Positions 9,527 to 18,498 of a stretch of 64,000 bases of DNA are shown piece by piece. The position numbers and the translations under genes are program-made. Source of the stretch: Prevotellaceae bacterium (GTDB lineage: Bacteria; Bacteroidota; Bacteroidia; Bacteroidales; Paludibacteraceae); the NCBI GenBank assembly GCA_020636675.1, contig JACJXK010000001.1:70001-134000 (forward strand), read 5' to 3'. Below the pieces are notes generated by a model. That model was not told the DNA's origin. It made no database searches and saw only the letters and a program-made list of their open reading frames with translations. Position 1 is the first letter of the stretch; each line of letters opens with the position of its first letter.

Positions 9527-10795
9527 ATGCAACCCTTAGCAGAAAGAATGCGTCCACAGACGCTCAATGATTACATAGGCCAGAAGCATCTGGTCGGCGA
9601 GCACTCCATACTCCGCCGGATGCTCGACTCAGGCCACGTCTCCTCCTTCATCCTATGGGGACCTCCGGGAGTAGGGAAGACAACACTTGCCAACATCATC
9701 GCAAAAAGGCTGGAACGTCCGTTCTTCACGCTCAGCGCCATCAGTGCGGGGGTAAAGGAGGTACGGGAGGTGATAGACAAGGCCAAAGGCACCCGTTTTT
9801 TCAACACACCTCCTCCCATCCTTTTCATCGACGAGATACATCGATTCACGAAGGCCCAGCAGGACTCCCTACTTGGGGCAGTGGAACAGGGCATCGTCAC
9901 TCTCATCGGCGCCACGACAGAGAATCCATCTTTCGAGGTCATCACGCCTTTGCTTTCCAGATGCCAAGTCTATGTGCTCAAGTCGCTGGACAAGGACGAC
10001 TTGCTCGAACTGGCAAATCATGTCATAAAGAATGATACGGAGCTAAAGAAACGGGAAATATTTCTGGATGAAACAGACGCCATGCTTCGCTTCTCCGGAG
10101 GAGACGCCCGCAAGCTGCTGAACATAATAGAGCTGGTCATCAATGCAGAGGAGGAGGGCAAGCCCATCCACATCACAAACGAGAAGGTGGTGGAGCGGCT
10201 GCAACAAAACCCCAACGCATACGACAAGAACGGAGAGATGCACTACGACATCATCTCGGCCTACATCAAATCCATCAGAGGCAGCGACCCTGACGCCGCC
10301 ATCTACTGGCTGGCACGGATGGTGGCGGGCGGAGAAGACCCAAAATTCATAGCCAGGCGGCTGGTCATCTCCGCCGCCGAAGACATCGGCCTGGCCAATC
10401 CGAACGCGCTGCTCCTCGCCAACGCCTGCTTCGACGCGCTACAAAAGATAGGATGGCCGGAAGGGAGGATCCTATTGGCGGAAGCCACCGTCTACTTGGC
10501 TACCAGCCCGAAGAGCAACTCCGCCTACATGGCCATCGGGAAAGCGTTGGAAATAGTCAACAAGACAGGAGACATACCCGTTCCGCTCCATCTAAGAAAT
10601 GCGCCCACAAAACTTATGCAAGAGCTAAACTACGGGAAAGAGTACAAATATGCGCATGACTACGAAGGCCACTTCGTCAATCAAGCCTATATGCCGGAAG
10701 AGATTCAAGGGACAAAACTATGGGAAGCGCAACCCAATCCGGCAGAAGCACGTTTGGAAGAGAATATGAAGCACCTATGGGGCGAGAAAAAGTAG
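9527..10795 (+). CDS. rarA: Replication-associated recombination ATPase RarA
   Basis: RarA (MgsA) is a clamp-loader-like AAA+ ATPase that acts at stalled replication forks with SSB. The 422 residues contain Walker A GPPGVGKTT (45-53), Walker B ILFIDEIHR (98-106), the sensor segment IGATTENPSF, and the C-terminal RarA-specific domain (from about 190) with DPDAAIYWLARM and the EDIGLANP block. The N-terminus MQPLAERMRP is the standard one for the family. It is followed by an intron in the opposite orientation and is probably monocistronic. Confidence 0.95.
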   Translation: MQPLAERMRPQTLNDYIGQKHLVGEHSILRRMLDSGHVSSFILWGPPGVGKTTLANIIAKRLERPFFTLSAISAGVKEVREVIDKAKGTRFFNTPPPILFIDEIHRFTKAQQDSLLGAVEQGIVTLIGATTENPSFEVITPLLSRCQVYVLKSLDKDDLLELANHVIKNDTELKKREIFLDETDAMLRFSGGDARKLLNIIELVINAEEEGKPIHITNEKVVERLQQNPNAYDKNGEMHYDIISAYIKSIRGSDPDAAIYWLARMVAGGEDPKFIARRLVISAAEDIGLANPNALLLANACFDALQKIGWPEGRILLAEATVYLATSPKSNSAYMAIGKALEIVNKTGDIPVPLHLRNAPTKLMQELNYGKEYKYAHDYEGHFVNQAYMPEEIQGTKLWEAQPNPAEARLEENMKHLWGEKK

Positions 10796-10843
10796 AGGGG
10801 ACGACAGAATCCGGAAAAAGATTTTGGATAGCACGGAAAAAGA

Positions 10844-11477
10844 ATCGTGTAGGAAATGAGGGATTAATTCCCTCATTGTCCTCACACACCACCACGCATG
10901 CCGTTCGGCACGTGGCGGTTCCTCGCTTTGACACCATTGACAGTGCGTTTGCTGTTGTTTTCAGTTATCTGTCCAAGCTCTGCACTTCTCTATACCTTTC
11001 AGATTCCGTCCTATTTCTTTAGAGACAGCAAGTACTTTAGTACTTAATTCGGCATTCTATACTCTTCAAGTAACATTCATTTACTTACAAACTGCGAAGT
11101 TCAGACCTTCCCAACATATTCATATTGGTACTATGTCTTCGGCTGACTTCTCACAACAAGCTTTACTCCGTGTTTATGGAAAAATATATCCACACGTCTG
11201 TGAGACCTCCCCAGATAAGAACGTAATCTTTCCGCCTTATACCCACCAGATTTACTATGTGTGATTCCGAATAGTTATAGGGCTTTGTTTTGTTTTGCAA
11301 ACTTACCCTCACACTTTAGCCTTGTATCTGATTTCTGTTCGTCAGGTCAGACTTTTGCCGCCAGCTTCCTTCAGATTCCACATCGCTATGGACACCCTTG
11401 CCTTTGGCTATACGATTCCCACTATTAGGGCTCGCTAGGGACTTTCACCCATAAGATTACGCCCATGCTGGGCGTAC
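10844..11477 (-). mobile_element. Group IIC intron lacking an intron-encoded protein
   Basis: The minus strand starts GTACGCCCAGCATGGGC, close to the group II 5' consensus, and carries landmark segments of group IIC introns: AAGGGTGTCC, GTGGAATCTGAAGGAAGC, AAAACAAAACAAAG, CTGGGGAGGTCT and GAAGTCAGCCGAAGACATAG. Near the 3' end is a textbook domain V: ACCGCCACG paired with CGTGGTGGT, a two-base TG bulge, and TGCC-GAAC-GGCA. A domain VI hairpin (AATGAGGG/CCCTCATT) follows, and the intron ends in CTACACGAT. From memory the sequence is very like the Oceanobacillus iheyensis IIC intron. Domain IV, which normally holds a reverse transcriptase/maturase of about 400 codons, is only about 200 nt and has no open frame. 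The 5' exon is a terminator hairpin, the classic IIC target. The intron starts GTACG rather than GTGYG. Confidence 0.85.
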
Positions 11478-11519
11478 AAAAAGACAGCGACAGAACGTTA
11501 CTCAACTTCTGCCGCCGTC
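11478..11519 (-). terminator. Terminator hairpin used as intron target
   Basis: On the minus strand GACGGCGGCAGAA pairs over 13 bp (two G-U) with TTCTGTCGCTGTC and is followed by TTTTT, immediately before the intron. It lies about 78 nt after the DUF6515 gene and presumably ends its transcript. Confidence 0.85.
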
Positions 11520-11596
11520 TTCTTCTAATATAGATGTTTTGGTTTGCCTAAAATTTTCGATTACGCCAATTCCAAATGAGCGTAGCATTGTATCTG

Positions 11597-12379
11597 TCAA
11601 TCTATTATCTTCAAAACCTCATACCATATTTCCCCATCATAAACAACAGCCTTATACTGCACTCCATCCACAATATAATAGGTATTGCCATCTATCTCCA
11701 ACTTCTCGTAACCCTCCGGAATGCTCTCCACGATAGCACCAACAGGCGGCATCACCACCTCATATTCTTTGGCAGGAGTCATGGTATAAAACGTTCCATA
11801 ATAGTAATAGTAGCGAACATTGCGCAACCAGATGACACGCGGTGTCGGGATTACAGAGACCCGAACGCCTACCGGAGGGCGGGAAACGACATATCTATCG
11901 TTGGTATGATGATAGAAGATGCCATTCTTATAATAATAATCATGGTTGTTATGTCTGATCAGCTGAGACTTCTTAACCGCCTTCGACTTGGAGACAAAAG
12001 CTCCTCTTGTTGGCAGTTTCCTGTAGTTTTCGCTTGGCGAAACTCTTTCTGCCTTCAACTTCTTGTTTGCTGTCCCAGTCTGTACAGAGCCTCTCTTCTC
12101 CATCGTGGCACTAGGGGCAGGAGTTGCCTTCGGCTGTTGGGTATTTACGCTTCGCGTTTTAGACACAGAGGAGCTGCCGGAACGACCATTGTCTGCCGCA
12201 GAACGGGAAGAAGAATTTGATGTCGAACCCGATCTTGTAGAACCAGAGCTACCTCTGCTCTCCGTTGTCCTACCATCTGAAGACCTGCTAGAAGATGAGC
12301 GCTGAGCCTGCATCTCAAAACTTGAAAATAGCAACGCTGCCGAGCACATTGCAATCCATATAATCTTATTTGTTTTCAT
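11597..12379 (-). CDS. Secreted DUF6515-type protein, function unknown
   Basis: A signal peptide (MKTNKIIWIAMCSAALLFSSFEMQAQ) is followed by a Ser/Arg/Thr-rich low-complexity stretch (about 27-90) and two similar C-terminal units with PPVGVRVSVIP..YYYYYGTFY and PPVGAIVESIPEGYEKLEIDGNTYY. This Tyr-rich repeat pattern is what I associate with DUF6515, found in envelopes of Bacteroidetes; no activity is known. I start at the Met before the signal peptide; an upstream Met 19 codons earlier would add a basic extension. Its transcript ends at the hairpin behind which the intron has inserted. Confidence 0.7.
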   Translation of the reverse strand: MKTNKIIWIAMCSAALLFSSFEMQAQRSSSSRSSDGRTTESRGSSGSTRSGSTSNSSSRSAADNGRSGSSSVSKTRSVNTQQPKATPAPSATMEKRGSVQTGTANKKLKAERVSPSENYRKLPTRGAFVSKSKAVKKSQLIRHNNHDYYYKNGIFYHHTNDRYVVSRPPVGVRVSVIPTPRVIWLRNVRYYYYYGTFYTMTPAKEYEVVMPPVGAIVESIPEGYEKLEIDGNTYYIVDGVQYKAVVYDGEIWYEVLKIID

Positions 12380-12584
12380 AATCGTAATTATTATGAGATT
12401 CGGACTTCTCCGTTTCTCCCGTTTGACTTTATACAAATAAAGTTACAAAAATTGGATCTACCAACAGAAGGACCCCACAGACTACTTTTTCATCTACCAA
12501 TGCCAAATAAAAACGGACGAAAGGCAAAATCAAGGGAAAGAAAGTGAAGCACGCACACCTTTTCCATCCGGCTCCACCCTCTAA

Positions 12585-12618
12585 ATAAAAACAGGAGACA
12601 CCTAAAAGATGTCCCCTG
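12585..12618 (-). terminator. Terminator of the glnB-amtB operon
   Basis: On the minus strand AGGGGACATC pairs with GTGTCTCCT around TTTTAG and is followed by GTTTTTATTT, about 60 nt downstream of amtB. Confidence 0.75.
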
Positions 12619-12677
12619 CGAATGATAACGAAATTAGATATTAATATTAAAAACCGAAGAATGAATTCTTCCAAAAA

Positions 12678-14084
12678 TCAGTTGTATGCGCTCTCTCCAT
12701 GTTCGTAGACATCCAATCCCTCTTCCTCTATACGGGCAGGAACTCTCAATCCGTGAACCTTGTCTACCACTTTAAAGATGATGAATCCACAAGCAGCAGC
12801 CCAAACACCGATTGTCAAAGCACCTAAAGCTTGGATTCCCAACATCGAGAATCCGCCACCATAAAGGAGGCCACCATCTACTGCAAATACACCTGTCAAT
12901 AAAGTTCCGAGGCAACCACATACACCGTGAACGGAAGATGCACCAACCGGATCGTCAATTTTCAGCACCTTGTCGATAAATTCGACAGAGAATATCATCA
13001 CCGTACCGCATATAAGACCGATTAAAGCCGCGCCACCTGCGCCAACCACGTCACAACCCGCTGTGATACCAACCAATCCGGCCAATATTCCATTCAAAGT
13101 CAAAGACAAAGATGGTTTTCCGTATTTGATCCAAGAGACGAACACAGCGGCAAAACCACCAGCGACAGCAGCTATGTTTGTAGTAAGAAACACATGAGAA
13201 ATTGCAATTGCATTCTCCGCACCATCCGCAGCCAATTGAGATCCTGGGTTGAAGCCGAACCATCCTAACCAAAGGATAAACACACCCAACGCCGCAATTG
13301 TCAAGTTATGTCCAGGAATTGCTCTAGACTTGCCATCTTTGCCATACTTACCAACACGAGGGCCAAGTATCGCGGCACCAACTAAGGCAATCCAGCCACC
13401 AACAGAGTGAACGATTGTAGATCCAGCAAAATCATGGAATCCAAGTTCGCTCAACCAGCCACCTCCCCAAGTCCAATGTCCGGAGATAGGATAAACCAAT
13501 CCAGTAATGAACAAAGAGTAAACAATATACATGGAGAACTTAGTACGTTCTGCCATAGCACCAGAGACAATTGTCGCCGCAGTGGCACAGAACACTGTTT
13601 GGAAAATCAAGAATCCCTCTTTTGGAACATTCGTATCTCCATAAAAGTCAAGTGAGAAGAAGTTTGGCATTCCCATAAAATCACCCACGCCGAACATGAT
13701 ACCGAAACCGATGAACCAGAACAACAACGTTCCAAGAATGAAGTCAATGAAGTTCTTCATCAAAATATTGGCAGTATTCTTTGTCCTCGTGAAACCAGCC
13801 TCAACCAAGGCGAAGCCCGGTTGCATCCAGAACACCAACATGGCAGCCAATAAAACCCAGACCGTATCCAATGAGTTGATTGGGCTACTACTCTCTTCTG
13901 TCGCTGCGACTGTCTCCGCCACGGCAACCATGGCCGTGTCTGCCGCTGTCACCATCGTATCTGCTTTTTCCGCCACACTGTCAGCTACCGCATCCCCTTG
14001 GGCAGAAACCGAACCTACAAAAAGCATCACCATGACACCTATCCAAAAGGCCCTTGTCGTTATATATTTAAAAATCCTATCCAT
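12678..14084 (-). CDS. amtB: Ammonium transporter
   Basis: This is an Amt-family ammonium channel of the inner membrane. A signal sequence and an Ala/Thr-rich leader (about 1-70) precede eleven membrane segments. Family motifs include FWMQPGFALVEAGFTR, SGAMAERTKF, GHWTWGGGWL, the pore region DFAGSTIVHSVGGW and HGVCGCLGTLL; the twin pore His are expected in HSVGG and HGVCG. At 468 aa it is slightly long because of the N-terminal leader. It follows glnB by 45 nt on the same strand, so PII would gate the channel according to nitrogen status. Confidence 0.95.
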   Translation of the reverse strand: MDRIFKYITTRAFWIGVMVMLFVGSVSAQGDAVADSVAEKADTMVTAADTAMVAVAETVAATEESSSPINSLDTVWVLLAAMLVFWMQPGFALVEAGFTRTKNTANILMKNFIDFILGTLLFWFIGFGIMFGVGDFMGMPNFFSLDFYGDTNVPKEGFLIFQTVFCATAATIVSGAMAERTKFSMYIVYSLFITGLVYPISGHWTWGGGWLSELGFHDFAGSTIVHSVGGWIALVGAAILGPRVGKYGKDGKSRAIPGHNLTIAALGVFILWLGWFGFNPGSQLAADGAENAIAISHVFLTTNIAAVAGGFAAVFVSWIKYGKPSLSLTLNGILAGLVGITAGCDVVGAGGAALIGLICGTVMIFSVEFIDKVLKIDDPVGASSVHGVCGCLGTLLTGVFAVDGGLLYGGGFSMLGIQALGALTIGVWAAACGFIIFKVVDKVHGLRVPARIEEEGLDVYEHGESAYN

Positions 14085-14129
14085 AATCTTATATTTTTAA
14101 TTCGTTAAAATGTTCATGTCACATACTAT

Positions 14130-14486
14130 CTACACCTCCTGTTCGGCATTGAAAAGAGAGTTGTCGCCCCTATCTCCCGTTCTGATCCGGATGGCGTCTT
14201 CTACCGGAATGACGAAGATCCTACCATCCCCTATCTCGCCCGTACGAGCCGCATTTTTCACTGCCTCAATAGTCTTTTCCACATTTTTATCGCGGACAAT
14301 TATGGATATCAAAATCCGCTCTATATAGCTGGTGTCATAAACCACACCACGGTAAATCCTACCCTGACGGGCCTTTCCAACACCCCTCACCTCGTAATAG
14401 GAAAACCACTCTATGTCAGCCTCGAGTAGTGCGTCTTTCACATCCTCGAACTTCGTTTTTCTGATTATCGCTTCGATTTTCTTCAT
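14130..14486 (-). CDS. glnB: Nitrogen regulatory protein PII
   Basis: It is a trimeric signal protein that senses 2-oxoglutarate, ATP and ADP and binds the ammonium channel. The 118 residues begin MKKIEAIIRKTKFEDVKDAL. The T-loop reads RIYRGVVYDTSY; Tyr50 aligns with the uridylylated Tyr51 of E. coli GlnB. The C-terminal signature RTGEIGDGRIFVIPVEDAIRIRTGDRG is complete. It sits between a porin-like gene and amtB, the standard glnB/amtB coupling. Whether it is modified here is unknown, as no uridylyltransferase gene is in the window. Confidence 0.95.
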   Translation of the reverse strand: MKKIEAIIRKTKFEDVKDALLEADIEWFSYYEVRGVGKARQGRIYRGVVYDTSYIERILISIIVRDKNVEKTIEAVKNAARTGEIGDGRIFVIPVEDAIRIRTGDRGDNSLFNAEQEV

Positions 14487-14554
14487 CGCCGTAAAGTTTT
14501 AAAATCAGTTATTATTAATTGAATTGCCATTATTCCGAGCATTTGGAGAGCTTA

Positions 14555-15265
14555 CTAGAAGCTCAATCCAAACACCATATATATATTCTCCGTATCCGGA
14601 TTCAAGATTACTTGAGAGAACACAGGAAGAGAGAAGCTATCCGTCACCTTAATCTCCTTCGATCCCGTTATGGACAAGTTTACTACATTCAGACCATCCG
14701 AGTACATGCCATCCCAAGTGGTAAGACCTACCGCAAAGGCCAACTGAACATCACCAACGGAAACCGGATATCCCAGTTCCACATACGTTGAATAACGCTC
14801 ATCCTCTGCTTCATCCAAGTCGTTCAGAAAGTTAGTGTTCCATACTATCGATAGCGGGAATTTCTCACAAACCGAACCGAAATCGAAACCAACGGTTGCC
14901 TCCAAGATATGGCTCTTATCCGCAAAATACTTAGGAGCCTCCGCATCCACATATGGACCGAAATAATCGGTAACACCTACCGAAAAGCCTCCTACTCCAT
15001 AGCCCAATGTCCAGTCTACCTCGTTGATCGTATTATCAAAGTTGGACGAACCCCAAGCACCCAACGAAAATCCTGCATAAGAGACACCTACCGAAGGCTG
15101 GAAACTGGCTCCTGTCACCCGTGAACCACGCCACACATACGAACTAACGAGATCTGCTCCCGCCGAAAATTCCACCTTTGACGTTGTCGTATCCGCCTCT
15201 CCTGCGAATAGAGTTGTAGAAAGCACACTCGCAACTGCCACCATTAAAATCTTAATCCTTTTCAT
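14555..15265 (-). CDS. TorF-type outer-membrane beta-barrel protein
   Basis: A signal peptide (MKRIKILMVAVASVLSTTLFA) leads into a Gly/aromatic-rich barrel with alternating strands (SYVWRGSRVTGASFQPSVGV, GFSLGAWGSSNFD) and a terminal Phe (MVFGLSF), which fits outer-membrane insertion. The N-terminal pattern matches the Gcw_chp/TorF putative porin family. It precedes glnB by 68 nt on the same strand and probably heads a three-gene nitrogen operon, where it may let ammonium or another nitrogen solute cross the outer membrane. The substrate is inferred only from context. Confidence 0.8.
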   Translation of the reverse strand: MKRIKILMVAVASVLSTTLFAGEADTTTSKVEFSAGADLVSSYVWRGSRVTGASFQPSVGVSYAGFSLGAWGSSNFDNTINEVDWTLGYGVGGFSVGVTDYFGPYVDAEAPKYFADKSHILEATVGFDFGSVCEKFPLSIVWNTNFLNDLDEAEDERYSTYVELGYPVSVGDVQLAFAVGLTTWDGMYSDGLNVVNLSITGSKEIKVTDSFSLPVFSQVILNPDTENIYMVFGLSF

Positions 15266-16029
15266 AATCCAATTTTTAAAGTTTCACTTTCATTTAAAAA
15301 AACATACAAAATGAAATCAAAAACATAATTATCAAATCACTTTTATTTAATTATTGTATTTTTTCTTTCTTTTTGACACTACAAAAATACAAACACAAGA
15401 GACTTGCAGAAAGAAAAACACACATTTTGCAGAGAAATAATGTATAGTAATTACGATTTGATAGTTTTATAGTCAAATAAATTTTAAACAGTAACTATAA
15501 TCAACAAAAATAAAACGATATGACGTAACAATAGCAGAAGCAGAAGCCAAATATTATAGAGCAAAAAGACACATTTTTCAACATAACAATACTATTATGA
15601 TAATAAAAACACAAAAACAGCTACATATTGATTAAAATAAAATTCAAGCGAGCATAAAAAACGACTTGGTATAGTTCAACATATCTAGTGCGGGCTATTC
15701 CCAATCCAACCAACCACCTCAGAGGAGATGATCTATTGACTTTAGCTGCGGAGGTGTGAGCCAAATCTCTTGTAACGCAGGCAAAAGCGCAAACTTTTTT
15801 TCCTGCCAAGAGATAACGCCAACGGCATTTCATCAGAATCGGCACAAGTTATTTTTGACGGTTACCAAACGAGGCATCATGGAAATGCTCAACAACATAT
15901 CGCCAAACAAACAATTAATTTGTTTTTTCTATAAATTAGCAAACATTAGAAAACAATCATGTAAGAGAATTGTATCCTAACAGCCAACAAAGCACTATGT
16001 TGTTATTTCAGAACTAAAAACATACTATC
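15266..16029. other. Long AT-rich intergenic region between divergent operons
   Basis: This 760-bp gap separates the minus-strand nitrogen operon from plus-strand hppA, so it must hold both promoters. A CAAAAATA on the plus strand (15382-15389) reads TATTTTTG on the minus strand and may be the -7 box of the porin-glnB-amtB operon. The 49 bp at 15822-15870 resemble a segment at 39899-39948. A 74-codon minus frame (15621-15845) is not convincing. Confidence 0.45.
15822..15870. repeat. Dispersed intergenic repeat, copy 1
   Basis: The stretch shares about 84% identity with 39899-39948 over 49-50 bp, with one gap. The strongest block is CACAAGTTATTTTT. Both copies lie in intergenic DNA upstream of plus-strand genes (hppA and the ECF sigma gene). 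Confidence 0.5.
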
Positions 16030-18225
16030 ATGAGTAACTTTTTCTTTCTAATTCCCTTGGCTTCCGTCCTCGCATTGGGATTCGCATACTTCTTCTTCAG
16101 AAAGATGATGAGAGAGGATGAAGGGACAGCCAGAATGAAGCAGATTGCGCTATACGTAAGGGAGGGAGCCATGGCCTACCTCAAACAGCAGTATAAAATC
16201 GTAGGAATAGTATTTGCCATACTAGCCGTTCTTTTTGCCGTCATGGCCGTCTTCGGGCTTCAGAACGGATGGGTACCATTCGCATTCCTTACAGGAGGAT
16301 TTTTTTCTGGGCTTGCCGGCTTCTTCGGAATGAAGACCGCCACCTACGCTTCCGCAAGAACAGCCAACGCCGCACAGAAGTCGCTGGACAAGGGTCTGCA
16401 GGTTGCATTCCGCTCTGGTGCCGTAATGGGACTTACGGTAGTGGGACTGGCTCTGCTCGACATATCCCTATGGTATCTGATTCTTGACTATTTCGTACCC
16501 GAATCAGGCAGCAAGCTGACATTCATCACCACCACCATGCTGACCTTCGGAATGGGAGCCTCCACGCAGGCACTCTTCGCCCGTGTGGGCGGAGGTATCT
16601 ACACGAAAGCGGCCGACGTGGGTGCCGACCTTGTAGGTAAGGTAGAAGCCGGCATACCGGAAGATGACCCGAGAAACCCCGCCACCATCGCCGACAACGT
16701 GGGCGACAATGTAGGTGACGTGGCCGGCATGGGAGCCGACCTCTACGAATCTTACGCCGGTTCGATTCTAGCCACAGCAGCACTAGGCGCAGCAGCCTTC
16801 GCATCTTCTTCCGAGATGCAGATAAAGGCCATATTCGCTCCGATGCTCATAGCCGCCTTCGGCGTCCTACTCTCCATATTCGGAATATTTTTGGTCAAGA
16901 CAAAAGAGGGTGCGCAGATGAAAGACCTGCTCCGTTCTCTCAGCAGAGGCGTCAACACGAGCTCATTCCTCATCGCCATCGCCACATTCGTCATCCTATA
17001 TTATATAGGTATAGAAAACTGGGTAGGCATATCCTTCTCCGTTGTCTGCGGACTTGCCGCCGGAATCATCATCGGGCAAGCCACCGAATACTACACCTCA
17101 CACTCCTACCGCCCAACGCAAAAAGTAGCCGAGAGTTCGGAAACAGGACCGGCCACCGTCATCATCTCCGGACTTGGACTCGGAATGCTCTCAACCGCCA
17201 TTCCTGTAATCACCATCGGCATCGCCATCATCATGGCCTATCTATGCGCCATCGGGTTCGACACCCAGAATTTCTTGTCGGCCGCAAACCTTAGCCGTGG
17301 ACTATACGGCATCGGCATCGCCGCCGTAGGTATGCTATCCACATTGGGCATCACCCTCGCAACAGACGCCTACGGCCCTATCGCCGACAACGCCGGCGGA
17401 AATGCCGAGATGAGCGGACTGGACAAGGAGGTGCGCAACCGCACGGACGCTCTCGACGCACTCGGCAACACGACGGCAGCTACAGGAAAAGGGTTTGCCA
17501 TAGGTTCGGCAGCCCTCACCGCATTAGCTCTATTGGCATCCTACGTGGAAGAGATAAAGATTGCGCTGATACGCATCGGTACAGACTCCATAACCATCGG
17601 AGACGAGGTGATTTCCACCGCATCGGCTTCGCTCGTCGACTTCATGAACTACTATCAAGTAAACCTGATGAACCCAAAGGTGCTGGTGGGCATCTTCATC
17701 GGAGCCATGATGGCATTCTTGTTTTGCGGACTGACGATGAACGCCGTTGGACGCGCCGCCCAAAGGATGGTGACAGAGGTGCGCCGCCAATTTCGCGAAA
17801 TAAAGGGGATATTGGAAGGCGAAGCCACTCCAGACTATGCGCGTTGCGTAGAGATATCGACCAAGGGAGCCCAGAAGGAGATGCTGCTTCCTTCCATTCT
17901 AGCCATCGTAATCCCTATCTGCATAGGGGTCATCTTCGGCGTTGCAGGAGTGCTGGGCCTACTCATCGGCGGGCTCTCCTGTGGATTCGTTCTGGCTGTC
18001 TTCATGGCTAACGCCGGAGGTGCCTGGGACAACGCAAAGAAATACGTGGAAGACGGCCATTGCGGAGGGAAAGGATCCAGCAACCACAAAGCCTGCGTAG
18101 TAGGCGACACGGTCGGAGACCCGTTTAAAGACACGTCAGGCCCGTCGCTGAACATTCTAATCAAACTGATGAGCATGGTCTCCATCGTCATGGCAGGACT
18201 CACAGTAGCCTACCACCTGATGTGA
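16030..18225 (+). CDS. hppA: K+-dependent membrane pyrophosphatase (ion pump)
   Basis: It hydrolyses pyrophosphate and pumps H+ and/or Na+ across the inner membrane. The 731 residues have about 16 membrane helices. The pyrophosphate site DVGADLVGKVEAGIPEDDPRN starts near residue 196, followed by DNVGDNVGD. The C-terminal site has DNAKKYVEDG and GDPFKDTSGP. In GNTTAATGKG (around residue 479) the Ala after NTTA marks the K+-dependent class; K+-independent pumps have Lys there. A relative in Bacteroides vulgatus is reported to pump both Na+ and H+; the ion cannot be decided here by eye. It salvages energy from biosynthetic pyrophosphate. Confidence 0.95.
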   Translation: MSNFFFLIPLASVLALGFAYFFFRKMMREDEGTARMKQIALYVREGAMAYLKQQYKIVGIVFAILAVLFAVMAVFGLQNGWVPFAFLTGGFFSGLAGFFGMKTATYASARTANAAQKSLDKGLQVAFRSGAVMGLTVVGLALLDISLWYLILDYFVPESGSKLTFITTTMLTFGMGASTQALFARVGGGIYTKAADVGADLVGKVEAGIPEDDPRNPATIADNVGDNVGDVAGMGADLYESYAGSILATAALGAAAFASSSEMQIKAIFAPMLIAAFGVLLSIFGIFLVKTKEGAQMKDLLRSLSRGVNTSSFLIAIATFVILYYIGIENWVGISFSVVCGLAAGIIIGQATEYYTSHSYRPTQKVAESSETGPATVIISGLGLGMLSTAIPVITIGIAIIMAYLCAIGFDTQNFLSAANLSRGLYGIGIAAVGMLSTLGITLATDAYGPIADNAGGNAEMSGLDKEVRNRTDALDALGNTTAATGKGFAIGSAALTALALLASYVEEIKIALIRIGTDSITIGDEVISTASASLVDFMNYYQVNLMNPKVLVGIFIGAMMAFLFCGLTMNAVGRAAQRMVTEVRRQFREIKGILEGEATPDYARCVEISTKGAQKEMLLPSILAIVIPICIGVIFGVAGVLGLLIGGLSCGFVLAVFMANAGGAWDNAKKYVEDGHCGGKGSSNHKACVVGDTVGDPFKDTSGPSLNILIKLMSMVSIVMAGLTVAYHLM

Positions 18226-18312
18226 CGGGAAGAATATTGGCTTTCGGGAAAAAAGCACAAGAACGGTTAAAAAATCGGGAGTCATTTTTTCATCCGATCC
18301 CGAATTTCTTCT

Positions 18313-18320
18313 TATTTTTG
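18313..18320 (+). promoter_or_regulatory. Probable -7 box upstream of the pyrB leader
   Basis: TATTTTTG matches TAnnTTTG, 186 nt before pyrB and 90 nt before the leader terminator. No good -33 TTTG is seen. A weak inverted repeat (AATCGGGA/TCCCGA, 18268-18304) just upstream may end the hppA transcript. Confidence 0.5.
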
Positions 18321-18409
18321 CAAAAGGAATTATAAATTTGTCACAAAGGCAAAAGACATCGGTCAATGATTAATTTTAAGAAAAATAATATTCAAATCAA
18401 ATAGCAAGA

Positions 18410-18445
18410 AACCAATATAAGTTCGGGCTTATATTGGTTTTTTTT
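18410..18445 (+). terminator. Intrinsic terminator in the pyrB leader (probable attenuator)
   Basis: AACCAATATAAG (18410-18421) pairs perfectly with CTTATATTGGTT (18428-18439) around TTCGGG and runs into eight T. It lies 54 nt upstream of pyrB and downstream of a -7 box, so a transcript started there must pass it to reach pyrBI. A 12-codon frame MINFKKNNIQIK (18366-18404) ends six bases before the stem, as a leader peptide would. UTP-sensitive attenuation is known for E. coli pyrBI; the same logic here is inferred. Confidence 0.75.
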
Positions 18446-18498
18446 CATAACAGAGAAGCCATCCATCATTGACTCCTCATATAAAAGAGACAAAAATC

